Origin: Caballeronia temeraria | GTDB lineage: Bacteria; Pseudomonadota; Gammaproteobacteria; Burkholderiales; Burkholderiaceae | DNA length: 64,000 nt | Assembly: GCF_001544795.2 (NCBI RefSeq) | Contig: NZ_FCOI02000009.1 | Location: forward strand, 171,371 to 235,370 | Reading direction: 5' to 3' | Part shown: in pieces, positions 20,995 to 30,538 of the stretch | Layout of the letters: every line of letters begins with the position of its first letter | How positions within the stretch are numbered: the first letter of the stretch is position 1 | Notes under the pieces: model-generated | What the model saw: only the letters and a program-made list of their open reading frames with translations | Told to the model about the DNA's origin: nothing | Databases searched by the model: none | Position numbers and translations under genes: made by a program

Positions 20995-21749
20995 GCTTCG
21001 AGCCGTCCCGCATCCGGCGCCGGCAGCGCGCCGCTATGATCCTTCAGGCCGACGCCCGTGAGTTTCAGCCTGCGCGCTTCGTCGAGCAGCCACATCAGCT
21101 TGAACGCGGCGGTCTCGTAATCGAGTCCTTCGGGGCGCACGTTCGAGATGCAGTTGCGCTCGGCATCGTGGCGTCCCGCGCGCGGCGCCCAGGTCACGTA
21201 CAGACCGAGGCTGTCGGGCGAGCTGAGTCCCGGCCGCTCGCCGATCATCACGACGACGATCCGCGCCCGTAAAAGCTCACCGATGCGATCGCCGAGCGCG
21301 ACGCGCGCCTGCGTCGCGATCACGACCGGACCCACGCGAAAGCCGCCGAGCTGCGCACGCAGGATCGCGAGCAAGGGCGCGGCGTGACGTTGCGCGGCGA
21401 AGGCCGACAAACCATCGGCGGCGACGAAAACGAGTTCGCTGTCCGATGGATACGCTTCGAGCCGCTTCGCGCTGTCATCGTCGAGCAGGCGGCCCAGGTC
21501 CGGACGGCGCAGATAATGATCGCGATCGGGCGCGGCGCTGCGCGCGTCGAGCGTATCGAAACCGGCGGCGCGGATCGCATCGCGCAGTGCGGCCGTATCG
21601 AGCGGCTGATGCACGGCGTCGCGCGCCTGCGCATGCGCGAGTTCGAACGCGAGCAACGGCGCGGTCGGCAGACTGCTGCCCGCGCGGCCGAGTGCGATGC
21701 GCGCGTTCGTGAAGCGGCGCAGCGATTCCCAGGCGTCGGCGTTCGTCAT
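20991..21749 (-). CDS. eutC: ethanolamine ammonia-lyase small subunit
   Basis: A 252-residue EutC with SLRRFTNARIALGRAGSSLPT near the start, VGPVVIATQARVALGD, and the C-terminal IVVMIGERPGLSSPDSLG and NCISNVRPEGL segments that contact the B12 cofactor. With EutB it forms the adenosylcobalamin-dependent lyase that turns ethanolamine into acetaldehyde and ammonia. The ATG overlaps the eutB stop as ATGA. Confidence 0.95.
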   Translation of the reverse strand: MTNADAWESLRRFTNARIALGRAGSSLPTAPLLAFELAHAQARDAVHQPLDTAALRDAIRAAGFDTLDARSAAPDRDHYLRRPDLGRLLDDDSAKRLEAYPSDSELVFVAADGLSAFAAQRHAAPLLAILRAQLGGFRVGPVVIATQARVALGDRIGELLRARIVVVMIGERPGLSSPDSLGLYVTWAPRAGRHDAERNCISNVRPEGLDYETAAFKLMWLLDEARRLKLTGVGLKDHSGALPAPDAGRLEA

Positions 21750-23122
21750 GAGTCGATCCATTCGAGCAGAGGTTGCGTGGGCGCGGCGAGCAGGTCGCCG
21801 CGCGCATCGGTGACGCGCATTTTCGCGAGCCACGCCTCGAATTCCGGCGCGCGTTTCAGGTTCAGCGCGCGGCGTATATAGAGCGCGTCATGGAACGATG
21901 TGCTCTGATAGTTGAGCATGACATCGTCCGCGCCGGGCACGCCCATGATGAAGTTGACGTTCGCCACGCCGAGCAGCGTGAGCAGCGTGTCCATGTCGTC
22001 CTGATCCGCTTCGGCATGATTCGTGTAGCAGATGTCGCAGCCCATCGGCACGCCGAGCAGCTTGCCGCAGAAATGATCTTCGAGTCCCGCGCGGATGATC
22101 TGCCGTCCATCGTAGAGATATTCCGGGCCGATGAAACCGACCACGGTATTCGTCAGGAGCGGTTCGAAGCGGCGCGCGACCGCATACGCACGCGCCTCGC
22201 AGGTCTGCTGGTCGACGCCATGATGCGCATTCGCCGACAGCGCGCTGCCCTGGCCTGTCTCGAAATACATGACGTTATCGCCGACGGTGCCGCGCTCGAG
22301 CGACAACGCCGCGTCGCGCGCTTCCTCCAGCAACGCGAGCGACACGCCGAAGCTCGCGTTCGCGCGCTCGGTGCCCGCTACCGACTGAAACACGAGATCG
22401 ACGGGAGCGCCTTGCTCGATGGCCGCGAGCGTGTTGGTGACGTGCGTGAGAATGCACGACTGCATCGGCACGTCGTAGCGCTGGCGGAAGTCGTCCATCA
22501 TCGTGAGCAGCTTGCCGATGGCCGCGGGCGAGTCCGATGCCGGATTCACGCCGATGACGGCATCGCCGCAGCCGTAGAGCAGGCCGTCGAGCATCGATGC
22601 GGCGATGCCCTTCGGATCGTCGGTCGGATGATTCGGCTGCAGGCGCACCGAGAGATGGCCCGGCAGGCCGATCGTCGTGCGAAAGCGCGTGACGACCGGG
22701 CGTTTTCTCGCGGCGAGGATCAGATCCTGATTGCGCATCAGCTTGGACACGGCGGCGGCCATTTCCGGCGTCACGCCCATCGCGATGCTTTCGAGCGCGG
22801 CGGTATCGGTGCTGTCGGCGAGCAGCCACTCGCGCCATCCGCCGACCGTCAGGTGCGCGATCGGCGCGAAGGCCTCGCGCGAATGCGTGTCGACGATGAG
22901 CCGCGTGACTTCGTCATCCTCGTAGGGGATGAGCGGCTCGTCGAGAAACGCGGCGAGCGGCACCTGCGCGAGCGCCATTTTCGCGGCGACGCGTTCTTCT
23001 TCCGTCGCCGCCGCGATGCCCGCGAGCTCGTCGCCGGAGCGGCGCGGGCTGGCGCGCGCGAGCAGCGTCTTCAGATCGTCGAAGCGGTAGCGGCGCGCGC
23101 CGATCGTCTCGTGATAGCTCAT
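21746..23122 (-). CDS. eutB: ethanolamine ammonia-lyase large subunit
   Basis: A 458-residue EutB, the catalytic TIM-barrel subunit. It shows MANEMMRNQ-like SKLMRNQDLI, RLQPNHPTDDPKG, YGCGDAVIGVNPASD and the FETGQGSALSANAHHG segment. The length is normal for the family. The ATG at 23122 gives the canonical MSYHETIG start; an upstream start is less likely. No microcompartment shell genes are nearby, so this is the short eutBC type of system. It is a consumer of the cofactor made by the cluster at 1-16063. Confidence 0.95.
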   Translation of the reverse strand: MSYHETIGARRYRFDDLKTLLARASPRRSGDELAGIAAATEEERVAAKMALAQVPLAAFLDEPLIPYEDDEVTRLIVDTHSREAFAPIAHLTVGGWREWLLADSTDTAALESIAMGVTPEMAAAVSKLMRNQDLILAARKRPVVTRFRTTIGLPGHLSVRLQPNHPTDDPKGIAASMLDGLLYGCGDAVIGVNPASDSPAAIGKLLTMMDDFRQRYDVPMQSCILTHVTNTLAAIEQGAPVDLVFQSVAGTERANASFGVSLALLEEARDAALSLERGTVGDNVMYFETGQGSALSANAHHGVDQQTCEARAYAVARRFEPLLTNTVVGFIGPEYLYDGRQIIRAGLEDHFCGKLLGVPMGCDICYTNHAEADQDDMDTLLTLLGVANVNFIMGVPGADDVMLNYQSTSFHDALYIRRALNLKRAPEFEAWLAKMRVTDARGDLLAAPTQPLLEWIDS

Positions 23123-23255
23123 CGCTCTCTCTCGAAGCACCGATTCAAGCACTTTAGCCGCTTTCGCGTTCCGGCCAAAAATGCGCTTCCGGGCCGAAAT
23201 CCGCCCGCATGCGATAATTTTTCGCTCAATTCAGCCCAAAGCCGCCAGCCAGCCC

Positions 23256-24320
23256 GTGAAAAACCTGCTCGTTTCCGTCGATCGTCTGAGCGATTTCGAT
23301 GAAATCGTCGACGTCCGCACGCCGCTCGAATTTGCCGAGGATCACATTCCCGGCGCGATCAACGCGCCCGTGCTCAGCAATGAGGAGCGCGTGATCGTCG
23401 GGACGATGTACAAGCAGGTCTCGCCGTTCGAGGCGACGCGCGTCGGCGCGGCGATGGTCGCGCGCAATATCGCGATGCATCTCGACACGATCTTCGCCGA
23501 CAAGCCGCGCAACTGGCGTCCGTTGATTTATTGCTGGCGCGGCGGCAAGCGCTCCGGCTCGATGACGACGTGGCTCAACATGATCGGCTGGCAGGCGCGC
23601 CAGCTCGACGGCGGCTACAAGAGCTACCGGCGCGACGTGATCGACCGGCTCGGCGCGCTGCCCGCGCGTTTTCGCTATGTCGTGCTGATCGGCCATACGG
23701 GCAGCGGCAAGACGCGGCTTCTGAAGGCACTCGATGCGGCCGGCGCGCAGGCGCTCGATCTCGAAGGGCTGGCGGCGCATCGCGGATCGCTGCTCGGCGC
23801 GCTGCCGGGCCGTCCGCAGCCGACGCAAAAGGCGTTCGATTCGGCGCTCGTCGAGACGCTTTCGGGCTTCGATCCCGCGAAACCGGTGTTCGTCGAAGCA
23901 GAAGGGCGGCGCATCGGCTCGATCACGCTGCCCGACGCCGTGCTCGACCGCCTGCACGCGGCGTCGTGCGTGCAAGTCGAGGCGCGGCGCGAGGACCGCA
24001 TCGCGTTTCTGCTGCAGGACTACGGGCATCTCTTCGACGACCCCGCGTTCTTCAAGTCGCAATTGTCGAAGCTCGTCGGGCTGCATAGCCGAGAGCGCGT
24101 CGAACACTGGCATCGGCTGATCGATGACAATGCGCGCGCCGAGCTTTTCGCCGAACTCATCGACCGTCATTACGATCCCGCGTATGGACGCAGCAGCCAG
24201 GCGCTCTATACGGAACTGCCGCACGCGGCGCACGTGCTGTTCCGTCCGAACGACGCGGACAACGTCGATCAGGCGAAAGCCTTGCTCTCGCGGCTCGCCG
24301 AGACGACGCCCGCACTCTGA
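23256..24320 (+). CDS. mnmH: tRNA 2-selenouridine synthase
   Basis: A 354-residue SelU/MnmH. An N-terminal rhodanese domain carries the active-site cysteine in IYCWRGGKRSG near residue 95. A C-terminal P-loop domain has LIGHTGSGKTRLL near 145. The enzyme geranylates 2-thiouridine and then replaces sulfur with selenium at the tRNA wobble base. The GTG at 23256 is chosen because the protein then starts at the conserved domain; an ATG at 23181 is possible. It is divergent from eutB. Confidence 0.92.
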   Translation: MKNLLVSVDRLSDFDEIVDVRTPLEFAEDHIPGAINAPVLSNEERVIVGTMYKQVSPFEATRVGAAMVARNIAMHLDTIFADKPRNWRPLIYCWRGGKRSGSMTTWLNMIGWQARQLDGGYKSYRRDVIDRLGALPARFRYVVLIGHTGSGKTRLLKALDAAGAQALDLEGLAAHRGSLLGALPGRPQPTQKAFDSALVETLSGFDPAKPVFVEAEGRRIGSITLPDAVLDRLHAASCVQVEARREDRIAFLLQDYGHLFDDPAFFKSQLSKLVGLHSRERVEHWHRLIDDNARAELFAELIDRHYDPAYGRSSQALYTELPHAAHVLFRPNDADNVDQAKALLSRLAETTPAL

Positions 24321-24354
24321 CCCAATTTCATCACTCGACTCGACAGAAAAAGAT

Positions 24355-25404
24355 ATGACCACGCTTCGACAACCTCGCGTCGCGCTCGGCTGGATGGTGT
24401 TCGTGCTGATCGCCGTCGTGGGCCTGTTCTACGTGAAATGGTTTCCGTACTACAACCGCGCGTTCGTCGCGGCGAGCCAGCATTCGATCGGCAAATCCAT
24501 CTTGATGGGCACGTCGGCGAGCGCGCCGGAGCCGTCGTGGCAAGCTGCGCTCGATTACGCGATGGCCTACGGCAAAGCGATCTGGCAGGCGATGGTGCTC
24601 GGCCTCCTGCTCGGCTCCGCGGTGCAGGCGCTGATCCCGCCGCGCTGGGTCGCGCGCGCGCTCGGCGAGCACAACTTCGGCAGCGTCGTGAACGGCGGCC
24701 TCATGTCCTTGCCCGGCATGATGTGCACGTGTTGCGCGGCGCCTGTCGTTGCCGGTCTGCGCGCGCGTGAGGCGGCGCCCGGCGCGGCCGTCGCGTTCTG
24801 GCTCGGCAATACGGTGCTCAATCCGGCGGCGCTGGTTTTCATGGGCTTCGTGCTCGGCTGGCAGTGGACCGGTTTGCGGCTCGTGCTCGGCGTGCTGATG
24901 GTGTTCGGCCTCGGCTACGCAATCAACCGCATGGTGACGCCGGCGCAGGCGGCGGCATCGCGTCAGACGCTCGCGAAGCTCATCGAAGAGGATGAGCCGG
25001 GCACGGCGTTTTCGCGCTGGATCAAAATCCTCGGCCGCATGACGCTGCGGCTCGTGCCGGAGTACATCGTGCTCGTGCTGCTGCTCGGCGCGGCGCGCGC
25101 GTGGCTCTTTCCGCACATCGGTCCGGATATCGGCAACGGCATGCTGTGGATCGCCGCGTTCGCCGTCGCCGGCACGCTCTTCGTGATCCCGACCGCGGGC
25201 GAAGTGCCCATCATTCAGGCGATGTTGTCGCTCGGTATGGCGGCGGGACCGGCAGGCGCCTTGCTGATGACCTTGCCGCCCGTCAGCGTGCCCTCGCTCG
25301 CGATGCTCGCGCGGTCGTTTCCGCCGCGCGTGCTGGCGTTCGTGGGGATTTCCGTCGTGGTGTTCGGGATCGTAAGCGGCGTGATCGCGGCGGCGTTGTT
25401 TTGA
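24355..25404 (+). CDS. permease (PF03773/ArsP-like) with CTCC motif
   Basis: A 349-residue membrane protein with about eight hydrophobic segments. The first half has GGLMSLPGMMCTCCAAPVV, then AFWLGNTVLNPAALVF, and the second half repeats a similar pattern (PTAGEVPIIQAMLSLGMAAGP). The inverted-repeat architecture and the cysteine cluster after a Pro-Gly turn fit the DUF318/ArsP permease family. The substrate is unknown; the cysteines suggest a thiophilic or organometalloid substrate. It starts 35 bases after mnmH. Confidence 0.8.
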   Translation: MTTLRQPRVALGWMVFVLIAVVGLFYVKWFPYYNRAFVAASQHSIGKSILMGTSASAPEPSWQAALDYAMAYGKAIWQAMVLGLLLGSAVQALIPPRWVARALGEHNFGSVVNGGLMSLPGMMCTCCAAPVVAGLRAREAAPGAAVAFWLGNTVLNPAALVFMGFVLGWQWTGLRLVLGVLMVFGLGYAINRMVTPAQAAASRQTLAKLIEEDEPGTAFSRWIKILGRMTLRLVPEYIVLVLLLGAARAWLFPHIGPDIGNGMLWIAAFAVAGTLFVIPTAGEVPIIQAMLSLGMAAGPAGALLMTLPPVSVPSLAMLARSFPPRVLAFVGISVVVFGIVSGVIAAALF

Positions 25405-25425
25405 GGACGCCGAGGGCGCGCGGCA

Positions 25426-25563
25426 TCAATGTATCGCCGCCCCCGCCTTGATCAGCAGCTTGAACGGCAGCGCGAGCAGCATCGCGCCGCCGACGCCCGC
25501 CATCCACAACGCCACGAACCAGAACACCTTCCGCGCGCGCTCAATGGTAGTGATGTTCGCCAT
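25426..25563 (-). CDS. DUF2474 small oxidase-associated membrane subunit (CydX-like)
   Basis: A 45-residue peptide too short for routine gene finding. One membrane helix (VFWFVALWMAGVGGAMLLAL) is flanked by a basic N-terminus and a short KLLIKAG tail. It overlaps the end of cioB by 23 bases. DUF2474 peptides occur at the end of cyanide-insensitive oxidase operons and are thought to play the CydX/CydS stabilising role. Confidence 0.85.
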   Translation of the reverse strand: MANITTIERARKVFWFVALWMAGVGGAMLLALPFKLLIKAGAAIH

Positions 25564-26542
25564 GACGCACTTTTCCTCTGAAGACCCAATAGCCTAGCGT
25601 CGTATAAGCGACGATCACAGGCAGAATCACCGCCGCGCCGACGATGGTGAAGAGCTGGCTCGAACGGGGCGCGGCCGCGTCCCAGATCGACACGCCGGGG
25701 AAAATCTCGTGCGGCGACACGCTCAGCACCAGACCCGAGTAGCCGAGAAACACGAAGCCGAGCGCCACCGCGAACGGCCGCTTCTCGTGACGCGATTCGA
25801 TCGAGCGATGCATCGCCCACGCGCAAACCCCGACGAGCACCGGCACCGGCAACATGCGATAGAACCACGGCGAATCGAACCAGCGCGACGCGATGCCCGC
25901 ATCCTGCAACGGCGTCCAGATGCTGACGACCGCAATCGTCGCGAGCTGCAGAACGGTCAGCGGCCACACCACGCGATACATGCGCCGCTGCAGATCGCCT
26001 TCGGTTTTCGCGATCAGCCAGCACGCGCCGAGCAGCGCATACGTGACGACGAGCGCACCGCCCGTGAAGATCGAAAAGGGCGTGAACCAGCCGAAGGCAT
26101 CGCCGGAAAAGCGGCCATCGGCGACGGGAATGCCGTCGAGGAACGCGCCCAGCGCCACGCCCTGAAAGAACGTCGCGCCCGCCGATCCGCCAATGAACGC
26201 GAGATCCCACATAGGCTTCGTGCGCTGCGCCTTCGCGCGAATCTCGAACGACACGCCGCGAAAGATCAGGCACACGAGCATCAGCACGAGCGGCAGATAG
26301 AGCGCGGACAGCACAGTGGAATAGACCATCGGGAACGCGGCGAAGAGGCCCGCGCCGCCGAGCACGAGCCACGTTTCGTTGCCGTCCCAGACGGGCGCGA
26401 CGGTGTTCATCATCACGTCGCGATCGTGTTGATCGGGAAAGAACGGAAAGAGAATGCCGATGCCAAGGTCGAAACCGTCGAGCACCACGTAGAGGAACAG
26501 GCCGAACGCGATGATCGCGGCCCAGGCGAGGGTGAGGTCCAT
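25541..26542 (-). CDS. cioB: cytochrome bd-type (cyanide-insensitive) quinol oxidase subunit II
   Basis: A 333-residue CydB/CioB with about eight or nine helices. It has the N-terminal FGLFLYVVLDGFDLGIGIL signature, NTVAPVWDGNETWLV and FRGVSFEIRAKA. It holds no haem ligands and pairs with subunit I. Four bases separate its start from the end of cioA. Confidence 0.94.
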   Translation of the reverse strand: MDLTLAWAAIIAFGLFLYVVLDGFDLGIGILFPFFPDQHDRDVMMNTVAPVWDGNETWLVLGGAGLFAAFPMVYSTVLSALYLPLVLMLVCLIFRGVSFEIRAKAQRTKPMWDLAFIGGSAGATFFQGVALGAFLDGIPVADGRFSGDAFGWFTPFSIFTGGALVVTYALLGACWLIAKTEGDLQRRMYRVVWPLTVLQLATIAVVSIWTPLQDAGIASRWFDSPWFYRMLPVPVLVGVCAWAMHRSIESRHEKRPFAVALGFVFLGYSGLVLSVSPHEIFPGVSIWDAAAPRSSQLFTIVGAAVILPVIVAYTTLGYWVFRGKVRHGEHHYH

Positions 26543-26546
26543 ATTC

Positions 26547-27944
26547 TTATGCTCCTTCGATGGACTGATGCGGAAGACTGAGCGGACGTCGCGCGCTGCC
26601 GCCGGACAAGTGCGTCGGCTCGCCCGGCAGCGCGGGGCCGTGACGCAGCAGCTTCAGCAGGTAGTAGATGCCGGTGCCGAACACGATCGTGTAGACGATC
26701 ACGAACGCGAGCAGCGACACGCCGACCTGCTGCGCCGTGACGGGCGACACGGCATCGGCGGTGCGCATCACGCCGTAGACGACCCACGGCTGACGGCCGG
26801 CTTCGGTCGTGACCCAGCCCGCGAGCAGCGTGATGAAGCCGGTCGGACCCATCGCCAAAGCAAAGCGATGGAACCAGCGCGCATCGAACAGCTTGCGCTT
26901 GCGATGCAGCCACCACGCCGCGAACGACATCGCGATCATCAGCACGCCGAGTCCCGCCATCACGCGGAAACTCCAGAACACGAGCGTCGAGTTCGGGCGA
27001 TCTTCCTTCGGAAATTCCTTCAGGCCGCGAATCTCGCCGTCCCAGCTATGCGTGAGGATCAGGCTGCCGAGATGCGGAATCTGCACGGCGTATTTCGTCG
27101 TTTCGGCTTCCATGTCGGGAATGCCGAAGAGATTGAGCGCGGTGCCGCCTTTCTCGGTGTCCCAGATACCTTCGATCGCCGCGATCTTCGCCGGCTGATG
27201 TTCGCGCGTATTGAGACCGTGCGCGTCGCCGACGAGCGCCTGGATCGGCGTCAGGGCGAGCAGCAGCCAGAGCGACATCGAAAACATCTTCTTGATGGCG
27301 GGATCGCGCCGGCCTTTCAGCAGATGCCATGCACCGGTTGCAGCCACGACGAGCGCCGCGACGATGAACGCCGCGATTGCCATGTGCGCGAGCCGGTACG
27401 GAAACGACGGATTGAAGATGATCGCCCACCAGTCGACCGGCACGACATGATCGCCCTCGATGCGAAAGCCCTGCGGCGTCTGCATCCAGCTATTGGACGC
27501 GAGAATCCAGAACGTGGAGATGATCGTGCCGATGGCGACCATCAGTGTCGCGCCGAAATGCGCCTTCGGCCCGACCTTGTTCCAGCCGAACAGCATGATG
27601 CCGAGGAAGCCCGCTTCGAGGAAAAACGCGGTCATCACTTCATAGGTGAGCAGCGGCCCGGTGATCGGACCGGCGAAGCTGGAGAAACCGCCCCAGTTGG
27701 TGCCGAATTCGTACGCCATGACGACGCCCGACACGACGCCCATGCCGAACGCGACGGCAAAGACCTTCGACCAGAAAAGACACAGTTCCTTGTAGACCGG
27801 CTTGCCGGTTTTGAGCCAGGCGCCTTCAAGCACCGCGATGAAGCTCGCGAGCCCGATGGAAAGCGCCGGAAAAATGATATGAAACGAGACGGTGAACGCG
27901 AACTGGATACGCGCCAGATCGAGTGCTTCGGGAGTCGAATGCAT
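26547..27944 (-). CDS. cioA: cytochrome bd-type (cyanide-insensitive) quinol oxidase subunit I
   Basis: A 465-residue CydA/CioA. Haem ligands are visible as the His in SFHIIFPALS near residue 21, the His in RLAHMAIA and a Met in SFRVMAGLG. The WVTTEAGRQPW motif marks the subunit. The short length and compact Q-loop fit the CIO subgroup and not E. coli CydA (about 520). The complex oxidises quinol and reduces oxygen and usually resists cyanide. Confidence 0.94.
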   Translation of the reverse strand: MHSTPEALDLARIQFAFTVSFHIIFPALSIGLASFIAVLEGAWLKTGKPVYKELCLFWSKVFAVAFGMGVVSGVVMAYEFGTNWGGFSSFAGPITGPLLTYEVMTAFFLEAGFLGIMLFGWNKVGPKAHFGATLMVAIGTIISTFWILASNSWMQTPQGFRIEGDHVVPVDWWAIIFNPSFPYRLAHMAIAAFIVAALVVAATGAWHLLKGRRDPAIKKMFSMSLWLLLALTPIQALVGDAHGLNTREHQPAKIAAIEGIWDTEKGGTALNLFGIPDMEAETTKYAVQIPHLGSLILTHSWDGEIRGLKEFPKEDRPNSTLVFWSFRVMAGLGVLMIAMSFAAWWLHRKRKLFDARWFHRFALAMGPTGFITLLAGWVTTEAGRQPWVVYGVMRTADAVSPVTAQQVGVSLLAFVIVYTIVFGTGIYYLLKLLRHGPALPGEPTHLSGGSARRPLSLPHQSIEGA

Positions 27945-28293
27945 GATGACTTGTGCCTTGAAATTTCACGCTATGTGACGGGCCGGAGCTTAGCGCCATT
28001 TCAAGAAACTGTTGCGCTGCGTCAGGGAATCTGCATTGCGCGCAAATGCCGCAGTGGCAAGGGTTCGGCGGCCGTATCGAATTGATTTGACGGGAATTTC
28101 AAGACGGCGGGATGGTGCGGTGCGGCAAGTGCGCGCACGCGTTTTCGCGACAATCGACCGCACTGATGCGCCGCACGCGAAAGGTCGGTTCAGAAAGAAC
28201 TTTTACGATGTCCCGGCACGAGACGTGCGATGCGCGCGGGTACCATAATGGCTTTTGCACACGCGCCGCGCGCGAGTAGGAAGGAGAAGCATC
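27945..28293 (+). other. intergenic region between cioA and the ypfJ-like gene
   Basis: About 350 bases with no convincing gene. It should hold the divergent promoters of the cio operon and of the metallopeptidase gene. A CATAAT at 28244-28249 could be a -10 element for the rightward gene, but no good -35 partner was seen. Confidence 0.5.
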
Positions 28294-29166
28294 ATGCGCC
28301 TCGATGACCAACAAGAAAGTCAGAATGTCGAAGACCGGCGCGGCGGCGGCGGCTTCCGCATGGGCGGCGGATCGATCGGTATCGGCACGATCGTCGTGGC
28401 GATCGCCGCATCGTATTTCTTCGGCATCAATCCGATGACGATCATCAATGGCGCGCAGATGTTGCACGGCAACGCGCCGCAACAGCAGGCCGCGCCCAGC
28501 AACGCGCAACCGGCCACCGATCCCGGCGCGGTGTTCGTGCGCCGCGTGCTCGGCAACACGGAACAGACGTGGCAGCACATCTTCCGCGCGCAGTTCAACC
28601 AGGACTATCCGGCGCCGCGGCTCGTGATGTTCTCGGGCGCCACGCAGACCGCGTGCGGCACAGGACAGGCGGCGATGGGCCCGTTCTATTGCCCGAACGA
28701 CCGCAAGGTGTACATCGATCTTTCGTTCTATCGCGAGTTGCGCGACCGTTTCGGCGCGGGCGGCGATTTCGCGCAGGCGTATGTGATTGCGCATGAAGTC
28801 GGGCATCACGTGCAGAACGTGCTCGGCATCATGAACAAGGTTGATCAGGCGCGCTCGCGCATGACGCGCGAGCAGGCAAATGCGCTGTCGGTGCGCGTCG
28901 AGTTGCAGGCGGATTGCTTCGCGGGCGTCTGGGCCGCCGTCGCGCAACGCGACAATGCGAAGCTGATGGAGCCGGGCGATTTCGAGCAGGGATTGAACGC
29001 CGCAGGCGCGATCGGTGATGACCGTCTGCAGCAGCAGTCGCAAGGGCGCGTCGTGCCCGAGGCGTTCACGCACGGCACGAGCGAGCAGCGTCAGCGCTGG
29101 CTGCGGCGCGGCATGTCATCGGGCGATATCGCCCAGTGCGACACCTTCTCCGCGCGCTCGCTCTAG
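28294..29166 (+). CDS. ypfJ: YpfJ-type putative neutral zinc metallopeptidase
   Basis: A 290-residue protein. A short cytoplasmic N-terminus with Gly/Arg repeats is followed by one membrane helix (IGIGTIVVAIAASYFFG near residue 40) and a periplasmic domain. The zinc motif HEVGHH appears near residue 170, with a later QADCFAGVWA glutamine/aspartate region typical of PF04228. AAGGAG precedes the ATG at 28294. The biological substrate is not known. Confidence 0.92.
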   Translation: MRLDDQQESQNVEDRRGGGGFRMGGGSIGIGTIVVAIAASYFFGINPMTIINGAQMLHGNAPQQQAAPSNAQPATDPGAVFVRRVLGNTEQTWQHIFRAQFNQDYPAPRLVMFSGATQTACGTGQAAMGPFYCPNDRKVYIDLSFYRELRDRFGAGGDFAQAYVIAHEVGHHVQNVLGIMNKVDQARSRMTREQANALSVRVELQADCFAGVWAAVAQRDNAKLMEPGDFEQGLNAAGAIGDDRLQQQSQGRVVPEAFTHGTSEQRQRWLRRGMSSGDIAQCDTFSARSL

Positions 29167-29362
29167 CCGGGGCTGCGCCACGCGGCGACCCGCCGGTTTG
29201 AATTAGGCTATTCTGAATTTCCCGCCGCATCTGTTTTCCGGATCGCGGCTTACAAACGCTGACAGTGCGTTTGTCTCAAATTCATTAGAATCGCTGCTTT
29301 TCCGGGGCCGGCCCAGCACGTCGCTGGGCCGCGATGCGCGCCGGAGCACTCTCGTAATTTCC

Positions 29363-30358
29363 ATGAAGCGAATTCTGATCGTCAAAGTCACGTCGCTCGG
29401 CGATATCGTCGAGACGCTACCGGTCGTTGCCGATCTGCGGCGCGCGTTCCCGTCCGCCACAATCGACTGGGCCGCCGACGCCGCCTTCGCCGATATCATC
29501 CGCTGGAATCCGGGCGTCGACCGGGTGCTGAGCGCGCCGTTGCGCAAGTTCAAGAAAGCGCGCAACTGGAACGATCTGAAGGAGATCGGCGCGTCGATCG
29601 GCGAGCTGCGCGCCGAAAAATACGATGTGATTCTCGATATCCACGGCGTCTACAAGAGCGCGATCATCGCGTTCATCGCGCGTGGCCGGCGTCGCTATGG
29701 CTATCAGAACAAGGACCTCGGCGAGCTCGGGGCGGCTTTCGCGTACAACGCGCGATTCGGTCCGCGTCCGCTCACGGATGCCTGGCGCGGCATGCGCGTG
29801 AGCGTTTCCGACGCGCTCGGCTATCGGCTGGAAGATACGCCGGACTTTAATATCCGCTTGCCGGCGCCCACGCGCGAGCTGAACATTCCGCGCGATGCGC
29901 GCATCGCCATGCTGTTTCATGCAACGTCGGCGGACGTGAAGAAATGGCCGAAGGACCATTGGGGCGAAGTCGGACGCTGGCTCGCCGCGCGCGGCTATTC
30001 GATCGCGCTGCCGTGGGGAACGGAGCGCGAGCAGGGCGAAGCGCAAGCCATCGCGGGGCTCGTGCCGGGCGCGCTCGTACTGCCGAAGCTCTCCGTCGTG
30101 GAGTGCGCGCACTGGATTCAGGCGTCGGAGCTCGTCGTCGGTACGGACACGGGGCTCGTGCATCTTGCGCACGCTCTGCAACGCCGCACGGTCATGCTGT
30201 TCGCCGCCACGTCGCGCGAGCATTTCGGCGTGAACGATCCGGGCCGTTCAGTTTCTATCGGCGATGAAGGCGCGCCGCCCGATGTGCCGCAAGTGCTGGC
30301 CGCAATAGAAAGCGTGACGATTCCTCAGTCGACGGAGTCCGGCGCGACCATTCGTTGA
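29363..30358 (+). CDS. waaC: lipopolysaccharide heptosyltransferase I
   Basis: A 331-residue GT9-family enzyme with the N-terminal ILIVKVTSLGDIVETLPV motif, LDIHGVYKSA, FHATSADVKKWP and the late VGTDTGLVHLAHAL motif that binds ADP-heptose. It adds the first heptose to Kdo of the lipopolysaccharide inner core at the inner membrane. Confidence 0.95.
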   Translation: MKRILIVKVTSLGDIVETLPVVADLRRAFPSATIDWAADAAFADIIRWNPGVDRVLSAPLRKFKKARNWNDLKEIGASIGELRAEKYDVILDIHGVYKSAIIAFIARGRRRYGYQNKDLGELGAAFAYNARFGPRPLTDAWRGMRVSVSDALGYRLEDTPDFNIRLPAPTRELNIPRDARIAMLFHATSADVKKWPKDHWGEVGRWLAARGYSIALPWGTEREQGEAQAIAGLVPGALVLPKLSVVECAHWIQASELVVGTDTGLVHLAHALQRRTVMLFAATSREHFGVNDPGRSVSIGDEGAPPDVPQVLAAIESVTIPQSTESGATIR

Positions 30359-30538
30359 GCGCGTATATCTCATAAAAAATGTTATGCGCATAAAACTTCT
30401 ACCGTCAAATTGGGCGGTAGGAAGTCCATGACACATCGAAATGATGGATGCGCTAACGTAAAACTTGCCGTACAACACTTGACGGCAAACTCGGCAAGCA
30501 CGACGATTGCGGAAAACACTTAAGAATCGTCCGATAAG

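Noticed and set aside
23123..23255. Sigma-54 promoter upstream of eutB
   Set aside because: A TTGG...GCG stretch was examined but the 10-base spacing between GG and GC of a -24/-12 promoter is not met.
21773..23302. 509-codon rightward open frame antisense to eutB
   Set aside because: Fully covered by eutB, whose protein is unmistakable; the antisense product is Arg-rich without a domain.
26511..28085. 524-codon rightward open frame antisense to cioA
   Set aside because: Mirror of the oxidase gene with charged repetitive composition; no start site.
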